A stretch of DNA of 64,000 nucleotides from Chiridota heheva. Its lineage: Eukaryota > Echinodermata > Holothuroidea > Apodida > Chiridotidae. This document shows, piece after piece, positions 53,701 through 63,439 of the stretch. Position numbers and translations under genes: made by a program. Under the pieces are notes generated by a model that worked only from the letters and a program-made list of their open reading frames with translations, did no database searches and had not been told where the DNA came from. Position 1 is the stretch's first letter, and the number at the start of each line of letters is the position of its first letter. The stretch lies in assembly GCA_020152595.1 (NCBI GenBank), contig JAIGNY010003255.1, positions 539,001-603,000 on the forward strand, in the 5' to 3' direction.

Positions 53701-56700
53701 TTCTCCTTAACCAGTTAACGATTGAAGTAGTCTCTTCACCATTTTGCTCCTTGTTTAAGTCCTTTTTCATAGAAGATAAACTTGTCTGATCACTGAACTA
53801 ATCCTTTTTGTTTTAAAGAAACCCAAGTGAAATCGTTAACATCAAAATAATTCATTGTTGGCTTGCAACGAATACTGTACTATGAATTTACCTGTTGTAG
53901 GTAACATATTGTTGAAGCAGTTTCACAGCTTCCAGAATCTCGTCATTGAGTCTGTTGTAGCGCCTGCTGTACCCGAGGATGTTGATCAATCCTACAATAT
54001 AATGGGGTGAAAAGTAATTGAAGAAATTTTCCCATGTTTTTTTGTAACCTTTTATAAGAAAGATACAAAATTTTGAAACAATTTAGCACAAAAATCATGT
54101 TGATATCTTATTCTCACCAGGAGATATTTAATCTTTAAGGTTGATTTCACAAAAAAGCCAAAAAACGAATAGGAAAAAGTATATGACATCACAGCAACAC
54201 ATTCTCCCATAAAGTTTATTTATTTCATTAAAATCTATCATCCATTTTTAGTTTCACCCATTACACATAGTGTAATGAGTGGAACTTATCAAATCGTACG
54301 TGAGCTCCCTTATGTGCCTGTGCAATAGTTTTCATTAAAATGCATCTCCTCCTAGGTTTTAAGAGTTTTGCTCTTAAAATTCTGGCTCAAACGAGATTTT
54401 TGTATGCGTCATATAGTTTGTATTTTGCTAAGAGATATTCTATAGGGTTTTTTAAATTAAAGCTCCCGAAAGATTTTACTACAGTATCAGATTTCATACG
54501 TAATGGTGCTAAAAATAGCTAGATGTAGATATAATGCTCCGCGTACCGTACATGGCTAGGTCCTCATGCATTCAGTACATGTTTCCTATTAGCACTTCGA
54601 TATTTACTACTTTTATTAAACATATCTAACAGCTGGTATAATATTATTAATTTGTGTAGTAAGAACCTTTCATATAAGACCAAAATTATGCGATTTCATG
54701 AAAATTTGAGTGAATAATAAAATCTATATCGGAGACTTAAAGCCGTGTGAAATTTTTGGGAAGAGACTTTGTGTTTATGTGAGGAGGGAGTTGGCATTAA
54801 ACCAATTTTCGGCTAAATTTGGTCAATAAATGGTCAATCTTTGCAGAAGTATAACTTCTTGTCAATATTGAAAACAGAGATTTGTGTTACATATTTAGAT
54901 TCTTTTTGAAATTTCCTTTTCAATGATGCTATAATCTATCATTTTTAGAAAGAAAGGAAAGATGAAAAAACACCAAAAATGATTATAGTCAAAAGACCCC
55001 TAAAAGCTGCAGCAGAAAAACAAAGTTACGCAGTGATCACGGTGAGGCTTGAACCTGGAGCGCTCTAGTGCTAGCCGCGTACATTTCCTCTGCACCACGT
55101 GGTCGTTCAAAATATATCAAATGAAAAGAAATTGCAAGCACTTTTGAATCGTACGTAATGTTAAGCATAATTTACTTAAAATAAGGCCCCGTAAGCTTAA
55201 TTAAATGATTTATCAGCCGGTTTAAGAGTAATTTTAAGCCGATGTCCGCCTGGATTTCAGCATGCATGATGCAGGGCTGTACAGTACCTTCGTAACCTAA
55301 CTAATGTAGTGTAGTGTACACAAATGAATACAGTGTGTAGTCATGTACCAAGGAGCTTGGTAGTACTGCACTAGCTGTCATTCTCAACTGCAATCTGTAG
55401 TGTAGTAGGTCCTACTATGAATAACTATTTATGTTAAGTTATTGTGTACGGACCATCTTGAATTCAAATTCTTAGATATTGCTGAAAGGAAATCTACTTT
55501 GACTTAGCCTAGATCAACATTTTTTTAAATCAAAAAAGCACAATATCTGATGCTGTTTTAAGCTTCACCAAGGCCCAGGGCCTGTTATTTTTTTGTGAGG
55601 GGAGGGGAAGGGGTTGTGAGGGGAGGGGAGTTGTGGGGGAGGGGAGTTGTGAGGGGAGGGGAATTGTGAGGGGGGGAGTTGTGAGGGGAGGGGAGTTGTG
55701 AGGGGAGGGAGTTGTGAGGGGAGAAGAGTTGTGAGGGGGGGGTTGTAAGGGGGGAGGGGTTGTGAGATGGGGAGGGGGTTGTGAGATGGGAAGGGGTTGT
55801 GAGAGGGGGTTGTGAGAGTGGGAGGAGGTTGTGAGAGTGAGAAGGGGGTGCGAGAGGGGAGGGGTTTTGAGAGGGGATGGGGCTGTGAGATGGGGAGGAG
55901 GTGCGAGAGGGGGAGGGGGTTGCGAGAGGGGGATGGGGTTGTGAGAGGGGGAGGGGCTTGCGAGAGGGCGAGGGGGTGTTATAAACAATTGTGCATTTTA
56001 TGCTCATACTTTAAACCTTTTTGAATAATATTCATAATAAATTAATTCATTAACAGTTAATTACATGTAGTAGTTAATTGTTTGTATTATATCAACATTT
56101 TAATAGAATATCACAAGTTCATTCAAATTGGTTTTAATCAAATTAAATGCATCTAGTTTCGAACAATGTCATAGTAAGTAAATAACCCAAAATGTGTGGA
56201 ATTCCAATTAATTTCATATAATTATTAATGAAATTTGTAATTACGTGTTTGTTTGTCTTGTTATCTAAATTATACACCCAGTTTAGCTAGAAACTAAAAA
56301 TAATTTCAGATTTGCACACTTTGACCCAATCAGTGAATTGTCTAACTTTTTTGTCAATGTTAATTAATTATTTGGGTCATTAATTAGACTTTTCCTTTGT
56401 TTATTATGTCCTTAGATGTTAATTCCATACATGGCTAAACCATTTGCTAAAAACACAGCTTATTTAGTTTCAAAACTGCATTTATCTCAAATTTACCAAA
56501 TTTTACATTAAAACATGATTTGTCCTACTTTTCCAAATTAGCACTGTATGTTATGCTTTGATTACACTTTAACGATGTCATGCTATCAATCTTTTATTTT
56601 TTTTAAGTTGAAAGAGAATATTGTACAGAACAAGAAAATAGCAGTGCTAAAGTAACATGTATGCTTTCAAAATGCTTGATTCTTCAAAATCGACCAAACT

Positions 56701-59700
56701 TTGGCCAAATCTGGTTGTCTAGAAACGATCATCAACATTTTAGAGGTAAACAGATTTAAGCTAAAAATGAGTAGATTTCAAAATAATCTTTAAATTACAT
56801 TTGAAAAGATCAAATAGGACAAAAATAAAATTGCTTTTTAAGTAAAACCAGTCACTTGGTTTTTGCACTGCCATGGGTTGAACTATAACATCATTGATGT
56901 CTAGTTATTAGTAAAACCTGCTAGAAAAATAAATTGATGAAAGTTAGGTGTTAATATACATTACCAAATATACCCTACTTCAATCTCTTTTGGAAAACTG
57001 TTTCTAATCATACAGAAACAACCAATAAACGTTCAAAGACATACATAAACATTTGCAATGGAATTGCCTCTATGACATCATCAAACACGAATTCATCATA
57101 CTGTACAAAAACTTTAAAATGCAAATAGGAAATTTTTAAAATCCATATCTCCTGAACGGAATATGATATCAACCTGATTTTTGTACCAAATCGGCAATTC
57201 GCTTACACCCTTACCCCACACACATGCAAACATGGACAAAATTTTCCCACCGGAAGTGTGTATTGGGTAGGGAGAGGGAGGGGGGGGGGGCGGTGCTAAG
57301 TCTCAAAAATAAAATTTCCCCCGAAAATTCTGGCGCAAATCCTAAAATCACTCTATGATACAGAAAATCACCATACTAAAGATACAAATATAGAACAAAG
57401 TGGAGGCGCCCTCCTTGCTCCTAATTACACCTATGCAATCAAATACATGCAACACAAACGGTGTGTGAAGTTGGTTCCTAGTTCCTAATTCGTTATTGAT
57501 TATTTCCTTATTCGTTGTTCGCTATATTCCAGTTCTTTTATCTGTTCATCATTATTTCCTAGTTCCTAATTCGATATTGGCTATTTCTTTATTCGTCGCT
57601 TGCTATACCTCTTCTTTTATCGTTATTTCTTAGTTCCTAATTCGCCAGTTTCTAGTTCCTAATTCGATAGTTGAATATTTTCTAATTCGTTCCTCCCTAT
57701 ATATCTGCTCTTTTATCGTTATTTCCAAGTTCCTATTTCAATATTGACTGTTTCCTAATTTGTCGCTCGATATATACCTGTTCTGTTATCTTTTTATCGT
57801 TATTTCCTAGTTCCTAATTCGTTATTGACTATTTCCTTATTCGTCGCTCGCTATATACCTGTTATTTTATTGTTATATTCTAGTTCCTAATTCGATATTG
57901 ACTATTTCCCTATTCGTTCCTTCCTATATACCTGCTCTTTTATCGTTATTTCCTAGTTCATAATTCGATATTGACTATTTCCTTATTCGTCGCTCGCTAT
58001 ATACCAGTCCTTTTCTTTTATCGTTATTTCCTAGTTTCTAATTCGATATTGACTATTTCCTAATTCGTTGCACCCTATATACCTCTTCCTTTCTCGCTGT
58101 TTCCTAGTTCCTTATTCGATATTGGCTAGTTCTTTATTCGTCGTTCGCTATATACCTCTTCTTTTATCTGTCGGTTTGTCGTGATTTCGATATTGACTAT
58201 TTCCTTATTCGTTGCTCGCTATATACATGTTCTTTTATCGTTATTTCCTAGTTTCTAAATCGATATTGACTATTTCCTAATTCGTCGCTCGCTATAGTCC
58301 TGTTCTTTTATCGTTATTCAATTATTTCCTAGTTCCTAATTCGATATTGACTTTTTCCTTATTCGTCGCTCGCTTTATACATGTTCTTATCGTTATTTCC
58401 TAGTTGCCAAAAGTAAATAACCAATCCAGATTTTCAGATTATGACGAAAGAAATAATTGTCCCACTTGTTGATCGCAGCAGAAAAGAAGCGCAACTCCTC
58501 AGTCAAGAAACATAGCAATGCATAGGTGGCGGAACCGGGGAACATTCTCCCCTCCCCTCTTCTCCCCCATTTTTCTCAAAAGTTTAAAAAGTGCCCCTTT
58601 TTAGACGGAAAAGTGCTTTTTTTCTGGGAGAAAATTGCCCTTTTTCAGATAAAAAAGTGCCTTTTCAAAAAGAAGTGGCCTTTTTTTAGAAATGGATCCT
58701 GCCCTATCATATATTTTCATTAAAAAAAGTGACATAAATATCGCCATAAACAGATCGAAAGACTAAACATTGTTAAATTTCGCGCATAAATACACTATTG
58801 CCAATTTCCTCTAAAGCCAAAGTTGGGGGCCAAGACTGCAAAAGGCAACAGCTCTACATTTTGGAGCGTGCGAGCCACCGCAAATTTCAATAGTGGAGAA
58901 TCTTTGGATGGGGCAAATTTGGACTAGGGCCTTTGCCATGGCATAAATTGACGGTCCTCTTCCATCTTCTTTGTAAAGATTTAAAGGTGTCCCTTTACAG
59001 AGATAAACAGGTGTTAGACAGAGATAAACAGGTGTTATTTAAAACATCAAAATATATCAAAGTCCCCTTATTCAGGTATCCAATTGATCTTTTTATTGAC
59101 AGATTGAAGAAAGTAACACAAACGTCAAGCAAAATACCACAAATTTTACTCGTGGAGCGCCTTTATCATGGGTTCTGTCACTGACTCGCTGAAGAGTGAA
59201 TTTAGACCATGTGGTTTAATTTATACTGATATTGAGTTACCTTCATTCTCAGCAAAAAAAGAAAATGATGGTCTTCTGAATATTTATCTAAGGACCCCTT
59301 ATTTGCTTTTCACAGTTTAGACATTAAATATATTCTGACTCATGACCAATACAATTTGCTAATGTCAGACTGTCTAAATCCTTCCTATTTCAAGACCTAT
59401 GATCTATAAAATTTATCTCTGTATCCTAGGGGCACGGTGTCCTATGGGTGGGGCCTAGGTGTCCTAATGGCCTTATTTTCTAGGAGCTCTGATGTCCTAG
59501 GGGATATTAGTGTCCTAGGAGCCGGTGTCCTAAGTGTGAGGCCTCGGTGCCTTAGGACCGATGTGCAGCTTACGAAATAGGCACTAGGTCTAGGTAGGGA
59601 CGGGTTTTTTGCCGCCAAATCACCTGACCGTCGACTTCTTTCCTTTTCACAATTGTTACCGGTGGTTCCTTTCGAAAAACCTCGGCCAAGCGTCCTAGGG

Positions 59701-62700
59701 GCCAAGGTCATAAGGGCCCAGCTTCCTAGTTGCCCAGGTCGTAAGAGGCCCGTAAAAATTATCAGAAGAAGCTTTCGTTGAAGAAATAAGCAGTGGCGAA
59801 TTTTCGGCGGCCGAAAAAGCTAAAGATTTCATTTATTGCTTTTCAACATTTTTCAAAAATCCTGGACCTGTCAGTGCTTTGAACAGCTGTGTAATCAACT
59901 ATGACTTATCAAAATGGGCTTATGTATGTAAATGTCCTCTTTAGTATATATTGACTCTCTGGAACCCTGTTCCAAGATATGGAATGACATTCAATACTGC
60001 GGGATAGGCTAACTAAAAAACGAAAGTGCATGGTGATATGCACGAAAAATGCTTTGGTTTACGACTCGGAAAGAATATAAATGGTGTTCTCTAGAAAAGT
60101 GTTATTTTATCTCTCAAAACTCACTCGTCTCTGCCTATTTCGTAAACGAACATTACCAGGAAATCGGCCCTAGGACACCAAGGTCCACTCCTAGGTCACG
60201 GGAGCCCTAGAACACCGGAGCCTCATAGGACACCAGAGCCCCTAAGACACCGCAGGGCCCCTTAAACACCGAGGCTCCTTCCCTACAACACCAGATCCCT
60301 AGGACACCGGGGTCCCCAGGACACCGGGGTCCCCGGGACACCGAGGCTCACCCAGTGTCGTACTTCACTGGGGGTGGGGGCAAGAGGGGGGTAGCCTTCG
60401 GAAATTAACCTTCATTTCCAGACAATTTCTTTCATTTTCTGGCAGGTTTTTTGATTTTCAGGAAATTTTGAAGAATTTTTTTCAATTTTTAAAAGTTTCC
60501 CTAAATTTCTGGGCAGTTTTCTTTGATTTTTGGAAAATTTCCTTAATTTCGGAGCAATTTCATTTAATATTCTGGAAAATATTTTTATTTTCGGGCAGGT
60601 TTTGGGGGGGAAATTTTCCTCAATATTAGAGAGCTTTCCTTAATTTCCGGGCATTTTCCAAACATTTCCGAGCAATTTTATTTAATTTTCGGGAAATTTC
60701 CTTCATGATTTTGCCAGACTAACATGGGTATCCGGCCGACAGCTCGTACGGAAATTCTTCGTAGTACGCCCCTGGCAAGTAGTTTAGATGACTTTGAGAA
60801 GCTATGCGAAATGACGCATTTTAGAGATACGAAATGCGTTAAAATTGAATCCAAATCGCGTGGTGTTTTTTTCAAGGAGCGAAATTCCAGAAAGCTACGG
60901 GACATGAAGGGAATTAGGCACTGGCGTAAGCCAGGATTTTTTTAATTAATTAATTAATTTATTTATTTACTTTTTGGGGGAGGGGTGAGGGTAACTGTCT
61001 GTGTGATATGTGTCACACAGTCTGAAGGTGTACATTATGTATAAAGAGTTTGTAAAAGCTTTTGGGTTTTATATGCCGAATTTCTCAAAAGCAAAAACAC
61101 CCATGGCAATTAACTTTTCAGTAAAACTTGCTCCCTTGTGCTCACCTGCAGGGCAAAACATATATTTTTTAAGTGTATTTCATTTTTTGGGTGTGACTAT
61201 GTCCCCTGCCCCCTCCCCTTCCCCTGTGGCTACATCCGTATCTACACCTCATCCACCACCCCCACACACACACACATACTCACACACACACTCATCAGAC
61301 ACTGCAACATTAACCCCAACGTTGATTTAAAAAAAAAAAATGCCTTCGATAGTCAATATCGAATTAGGAACTAGGAACCAACTTCACACAGCCAAATTTA
61401 TACAAATATTTTACCGATTAAATGTCATGTAGGCCTACCTATTTCGTAAGCTTCGATAGAAGAAGTCAAGCAGTCAATGTAGATGTTATCTACGACAGGG
61501 GCGGGGCTAGCTTAAAATTTCAGGGGGTGGAGAGGGGGGGAGGGAAATACAAATCAAACCTGAGATGAATATTGATAACATATTTTATATGAAGATTTGT
61601 ACTCATCAATGGAACATATGTGGGGCAACTGGTGGGGTGGAAAGGGGATAGATGCGTTGAAATTTAGGTTGAATTAAAAAAAAAATCTTTCTGAAAACTG
61701 AAGAAACTTTCCTGAAAATAGAAAAAAAATAGCATATCCTGAAAAAGGCGACAAATATCCCCATAAAGAAAATTTCCAAAAAATTGAAAAATACTTCCCG
61801 ATTGAATAAAATTATAAAAAATATCTGGTAATATTGAAGCAGCCTGCCCGAAAATTGAGAAAACTATCCCGAAAAAAGTGGAAATTCCCAGAAATTGAAG
61901 AAATTTCCCGAAAATCGATGAAAATTTCCCAATAATTGAAGGCAATTTACCGAAAATGAAGGAAATTTCCCGAAATTTGAACATTTGCCTACAAGGTGCA
62001 AGTTTTGATGGAAAGTTAATTTACCAGTCTGCCAGTGCAAGTTTTTAAACCAGGGAATTTGGACCCTTCATACCCTCTGGAAGCGACGGTGGTTTATCCA
62101 GCTTTAGTGTCCAGATGGGGTCAAAGTGCAATTTGGTTTATACAAAAAGTGACGATAAAACCTGAAAACCGAATATCAATAATTCAGACAAATAAGCCTA
62201 CGGACTAGAAAGACCACTATATAAATTTTTTCTACGAGATCCACCAGGGGGAACTTGCCTCCCCTTGTCCCCTTGATGATTCACTTGGTAGAACGGAATA
62301 TAATTATTTGCCCTGATATAAAATGGTGAAATTCGTCATATCAAAATAGCCACGTTTTGGGATTTTTCGTGACGGGATTTTTCGTGACGTTTTCTGAAAA
62401 AAAAGTATCTGGTATTAAAGGGTATTTTCCCTTGACTGCATATTTCACCTGAGATTTTGGGCCTTTTTTGAGCCCAAAGTCAAAAAGGGTTAGTGCGGCT
62501 ACATCTCCGTGGTGTAGTGGTTAGTGATTTGTTCTCTCACCCGCATGTCCCGGGTTCGTATCCCGGTAGGTCTTCAACCAGTGAGTCCACAACTGGTTAT
62601 CAAAGGCCGGCGCGGGCCGTCTTGATATAATGTCCAGCACTGGATGCTTTCAAGACGTTAAGCCTTGCTATGCTATGCTGTGCACTTGCCCAAAAAAGAA

Positions 62701-63158
62701 TGCTAATCATTAAAAAATGTTCAACCCCCTTCCCCTATTATTTTTTGCCCCACACATAGCACGGGATGCACGGCCCTACCCAAACGCACCGCTCAACACC
62801 TTCCGCAGCCACTGTAGTCAGATGTTCCCAACCGGGGGATATTTCCCCCTACGCAGTTGGTGCTGACCCTGCGAGTCTAAACGTGTCTAAAAGATAAATA
62901 TTTGTTACAATCAGGTTTAACAATACTATCCTTTTATCAAAAGACTTCTTTTTTTTTTAACTCAGAGGCAGTTAAAACCATAACTTCATTTGTCTTATAT
63001 AGGCCTAGGCCTAGTGGGTTGCCAAATAAATTTGTAAAACAAAAACAAAGATCCAAATAATTTGCGAAGAACAATATTGAAGACACAATAAAATTAACGA
63101 AATACGTAAACTTCTTACCGCTAAGACGGATCAAGTTGGAAATAATACTTTGAAACAT
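47022..63158 (-). CDS. Tandem PIM-like protein kinase gene (two kinase domains), frame-broken
   Basis: Nine exons on the minus strand join in phase: 63158-63119 (putative), 53991-53892, 53224-53058, 52635-52539, 52147-51799, 51532-51293, 50722-49977, 48629-48420 and 47739-47022. With three one-base losses made good the length would be about 889 residues. The order is: ~190 residues of unknown, helix-rich type; a Ser-rich linker; kinase domain 1 (about 302-565); kinase domain 2 (about 620-889). Features such as PPEW followed by ATVWSLG or GTVWALG resemble PIM Ser/Thr kinases. Domain 1 has DFR for DFG and Thr for the catalytic-loop Asn; domain 2 keeps HCDLKPDN and DFG. This suggests a regulatory pseudokinase beside an active kinase. 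The breaks fall in homopolymers, so assembly error is as likely as decay. Confidence 0.72.
47945..48012. repeat. Palindromic ATCGGGAGATCTCCC relative, inverted
   Basis: GATCTCCCAATCAGGAGATC followed by GTAAACCGGACTGTC mirrors CAGTCCGATTCACG..GGGAGATC at 35536. Confidence 0.6.
48420..48629 (-). CDS. Kinase gene exon 8 (glycine loop of kinase domain 2)
   Basis: Acceptor CTATTGTGCAG, donor GTATGT. Starts NTYQQRPPPEPQN; includes MMGYVLKDVIGEGTYGQVFG, the second glycine loop. Exactly 70 codons. Confidence 0.8.
48820..49938. mobile_element. MITE-like family B copy split by another MITE (kinase intron 7)
   Basis: The left piece (TTAGTTCAGGGTCAAACAAT, to 48843) resumes at 49389 (AATATAAAAGAGGACTTCAA) and runs to CTAAACTAATCCT at 49934, followed by TTAA. 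Confidence 0.65.
48844..49388. mobile_element. Nested MITE with CAGTCCG termini
   Basis: CAGTCCGGGAGAGGTTCTA at the left mirrors TAGGACCTCTCTCGGACTG at the right. 545 bp, no reading frame. CAG..CTG ends suggest hAT. No clean 8-bp duplication is visible. Confidence 0.65.
49977..50722 (-). CDS. Kinase gene exon 7 (rest of kinase domain 1)
   Basis: Starts VAVKLIERVWIRDW (the ATP-anchoring Lys), has the helix-C Glu (NEVAAL), HCDLKPLT, VIDFRVAG, NCPPEW and KATVWSLGTIFYYMV. The exon is 746 bp, one short of a whole number of codons. The shift sits after ENPVNV, where one G of a GG pair appears lost near 50535. The last third reads cleanly to NTPPP. The donor is GTAATA. Confidence 0.75.
51293..51532 (-). 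CDS. Kinase gene exon 6 (glycine loop of kinase domain 1)
   Basis: Acceptor TTTCAACAG, donor GTAGCT. A Ser/Gly-rich linker leads into LGFTFKAILGKGSFGAVYC, the ATP-binding glycine loop (about residues 308-320). Confidence 0.8.
51799..52147 (-). CDS. Kinase gene exon 5
   Basis: Acceptor TTTTCCGTCAG, donor GTAAGC. Encodes QSDENPKSLKDNISQKKLPA and a Ser/Thr-rich linker ending ...TFYFASSFFE. Looks largely disordered. Confidence 0.65.
52539..52635 (-). CDS. Kinase gene exon 4
   Basis: Acceptor TTTCATTCGCAG, donor GTATGT. Encodes LVQNEGELVGNAFIHNEIEL and LLEAVNKSWIF. Phases match both neighbours. Confidence 0.65.
52853..52945. repeat. CCACCGCCCCCT minisatellite in a kinase intron
   Basis: Imperfect 12-bp C-rich units between exons 3 and 4. 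Confidence 0.85.
53058..53224 (-). CDS. Kinase gene exon 3
   Basis: Acceptor TGTATTCAG, donor GTAAGC. Encodes NGLRYFTARHVLASGSSVRR through ...CTIYKVVLHII. Part of the unrecognised N-terminal region. Confidence 0.65.
53278..53807. mobile_element. MITE-like family B, full-length copy (kinase intron 2)
   Basis: About 530 bp, from AAAGGATTAGTTCAGTG to CACTGAACTAATCCTTT, with long inverted ends (GAGGGAATTTCAAAAG.. mirrored by ..TTAAGTCCTTTTTCAT). TTAA precedes the left end. Confidence 0.75.
53892..53991 (-). CDS. Kinase gene exon 2
   Basis: Acceptor ATATTGTAG, donor GTAAAT. Encodes LINILGYSRRYNRLNDEILE and continues to YVTYN. Phases on both sides fit the neighbouring exons. Function unknown. Confidence 0.6.
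54010..54810 (+). other. Kinase intron 1 start; short unrecognised frame
   Basis: A plus-strand frame at 54340-54522 reads LLGFKSFALKILAQTRF through FTTVSDFIRNGAKNS and ends TAG. It looks somewhat protein-like but matches nothing I know. No other feature seen. Confidence 0.2.
54815..55150 (-). mobile_element. tRNA-derived SINE-like repeat, copy 2
   Basis: Matches 9625-9940: A-box-like TGGTGCAGAGG and B-box-like GGTTCAAGCCT on the minus strand at about 55105-55030, then the shared body to about 54815. Confidence 0.6.
55597..55978. repeat. G-rich minisatellite (GTTGTGAGGGGAGGGGA)
   Basis: About 380 bp of 16-20 bp units with repeated GGGG runs on the plus strand, a strong G-quadruplex candidate. 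Pro/Ser-rich minus-strand frames are artefacts. Confidence 0.9.
55990..57450. other. AT-rich sequence without recognised gene
   Basis: No coding region or repeat structure recognised apart from a G run near 57281. Lies in the putative first intron of the kinase gene. Confidence 0.5.
57473..58410. repeat. ~70-bp tandem array
   Basis: Unit words in order: TTCCTAGTTCCTAATTCG, ATATTGACTATTTCCTTATT, CGTCGCTCGCTATATACC, TGTTCTTTTATCGTTA. About 12-13 diverged units. Confidence 0.85.
58933..59410 (+). pseudogene. Unrecognised protein-coding remnant inside the element
   Basis: Frame blocks read KYIKVPLFRYPIDLFIDRLK and ILLVERLYHG, then (shifted) VTDSLKSEFRPCGLIYTDIE and NDGLLNIYLRTPY, then (shifted) LDIKYILTHDQYNLLMSDCL ending FKTYDL and TAA near 59410. 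Three consecutive blocks in one direction with protein-like composition suggest a decayed gene. I recognise no family. Confidence 0.35.
59429..60355. repeat. Inverted clusters of GGTGTCCTAGG / CCTAGGACACC
   Basis: 59429-59570 (with weaker units to 59750) holds GTGTCCTAGG words. 60163-60355 holds CCTAGGACACC, GGACACCGGGGTCCC and similar words in the opposite orientation. Together they could fold back on each other. Confidence 0.7.
59751..59938 (+). pseudogene. Unrecognised 60-residue open frame without start codon
   Basis: Between a stop near 59750 and TAG at 59938 the frame reads KLSEEAFVEEISSGEFSAAE, KAKDFIYCFSTFFKNPG and VINYDLSKWAYVCKCPL. It looks like a coding exon or remnant. No family recognised; no ATG. 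Confidence 0.3.
60410..60720. repeat. Degenerate TTTCCGGGAAATTTCCTTCA repeat
   Basis: Reverse-orientation relative of the strings at 44150-45000 and 61680-61985. Confidence 0.65.
60724..60945 (+). other. Unrecognised 73-codon open frame
   Basis: Reads MGIRPTARTEILRSTPLASS, DDFEKLCEMTHFRDTKC and ends RHWRKPGFF. Composition is charged and protein-like, but there is no family match and no splice context. It may be chance. Confidence 0.2.
61262..61305. repeat. CA-rich simple repeat
   Basis: CCCCACACACACACACATAC and further CA units. Confidence 0.85.
61680..61985. repeat. Degenerate TTTCCCGAAAATTGAAGAAA repeat
   Basis: Same motif string as 44150-45000, preceded by a G-rich segment (61515-61545). 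Confidence 0.7.
62503..62700 (+). mobile_element. tRNA-Glu-like SINE
   Basis: 62515-62577 has an A-box (TGGTGTAGTGG), a CTCTCAC loop as in tRNA-Glu (CTC anticodon), and a perfect T-arm (CCGGG, TTCGTAT, CCCGG) containing the B-box GGTTCGTATCC. The acceptor and anticodon stems pair poorly, and a non-tRNA body follows (AGTCCACAACTGGTTATC, to GCTATGCTATGCTGTGC). This fits a SINE head rather than a working tRNA gene. Confidence 0.7.
63119..63158 (-). CDS. Kinase gene, putative first coding exon
   Basis: ATG opens MFQSIISNLIRLS and meets a good donor G then GTAAGA in phase 1, exactly what the exon at 53991 needs. The implied intron is ~9 kb. Short and unsupported by homology, so tentative. Confidence 0.35.
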
Positions 63159-63439
63159 TTTCTCTTTAAACTTTATAAACTCAAATCAATGCAATGTATC
63201 GCAAGAAAACTTTCTTGATGTTGTGAAAAAAAGATGCCTGCAACATGCATGCGATTTGTTGACCATTTCTTAAGAAACTAAAATGTTTATTTCGTCACAA
63301 TATTCAAAACTGTAGGAGCGTAATATTTGATAACTTCACCCCGTTATGTATCACGCGCAATGAAAGGACGCATTTTCACGCACGCAATTTTGAAAATTTG
63401 AATGATTGTGAAATAACGACAAAATATTTCAGACCTCAA

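Larger units (their letters stand above)
57462..61390. mobile_element. ~3.9-kb inverted-repeat element with coding remnants
   Basis: TGTGTGAAGTTGGTTCCTAG plus 11 further bases at 57462-57492 is mirrored perfectly at 61360-61390. The left end is amplified into a 70-bp array (57473-58410). The interior holds two plus-strand protein-like remnants (58933-59410 and 59751-59938) and a second set of inverted CCTAGGACACC repeats. No target duplication was recognised, so mobility is an inference. Confidence 0.45.

Noticed and set aside
55530-56007. Pro/Ser/His-rich minus-strand frames
   Set aside because: Translation of the G-rich minisatellite.
61664-61984. 106-codon minus-strand frame rich in Phe and Ile
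   Set aside because: Reverse reading of the degenerate low-complexity repeat at 61680-61985.
62503-62585. Functional tRNA-Glu gene
   Set aside because: The T-arm is perfect, but the acceptor and anticodon stems pair poorly and a SINE-like body follows.
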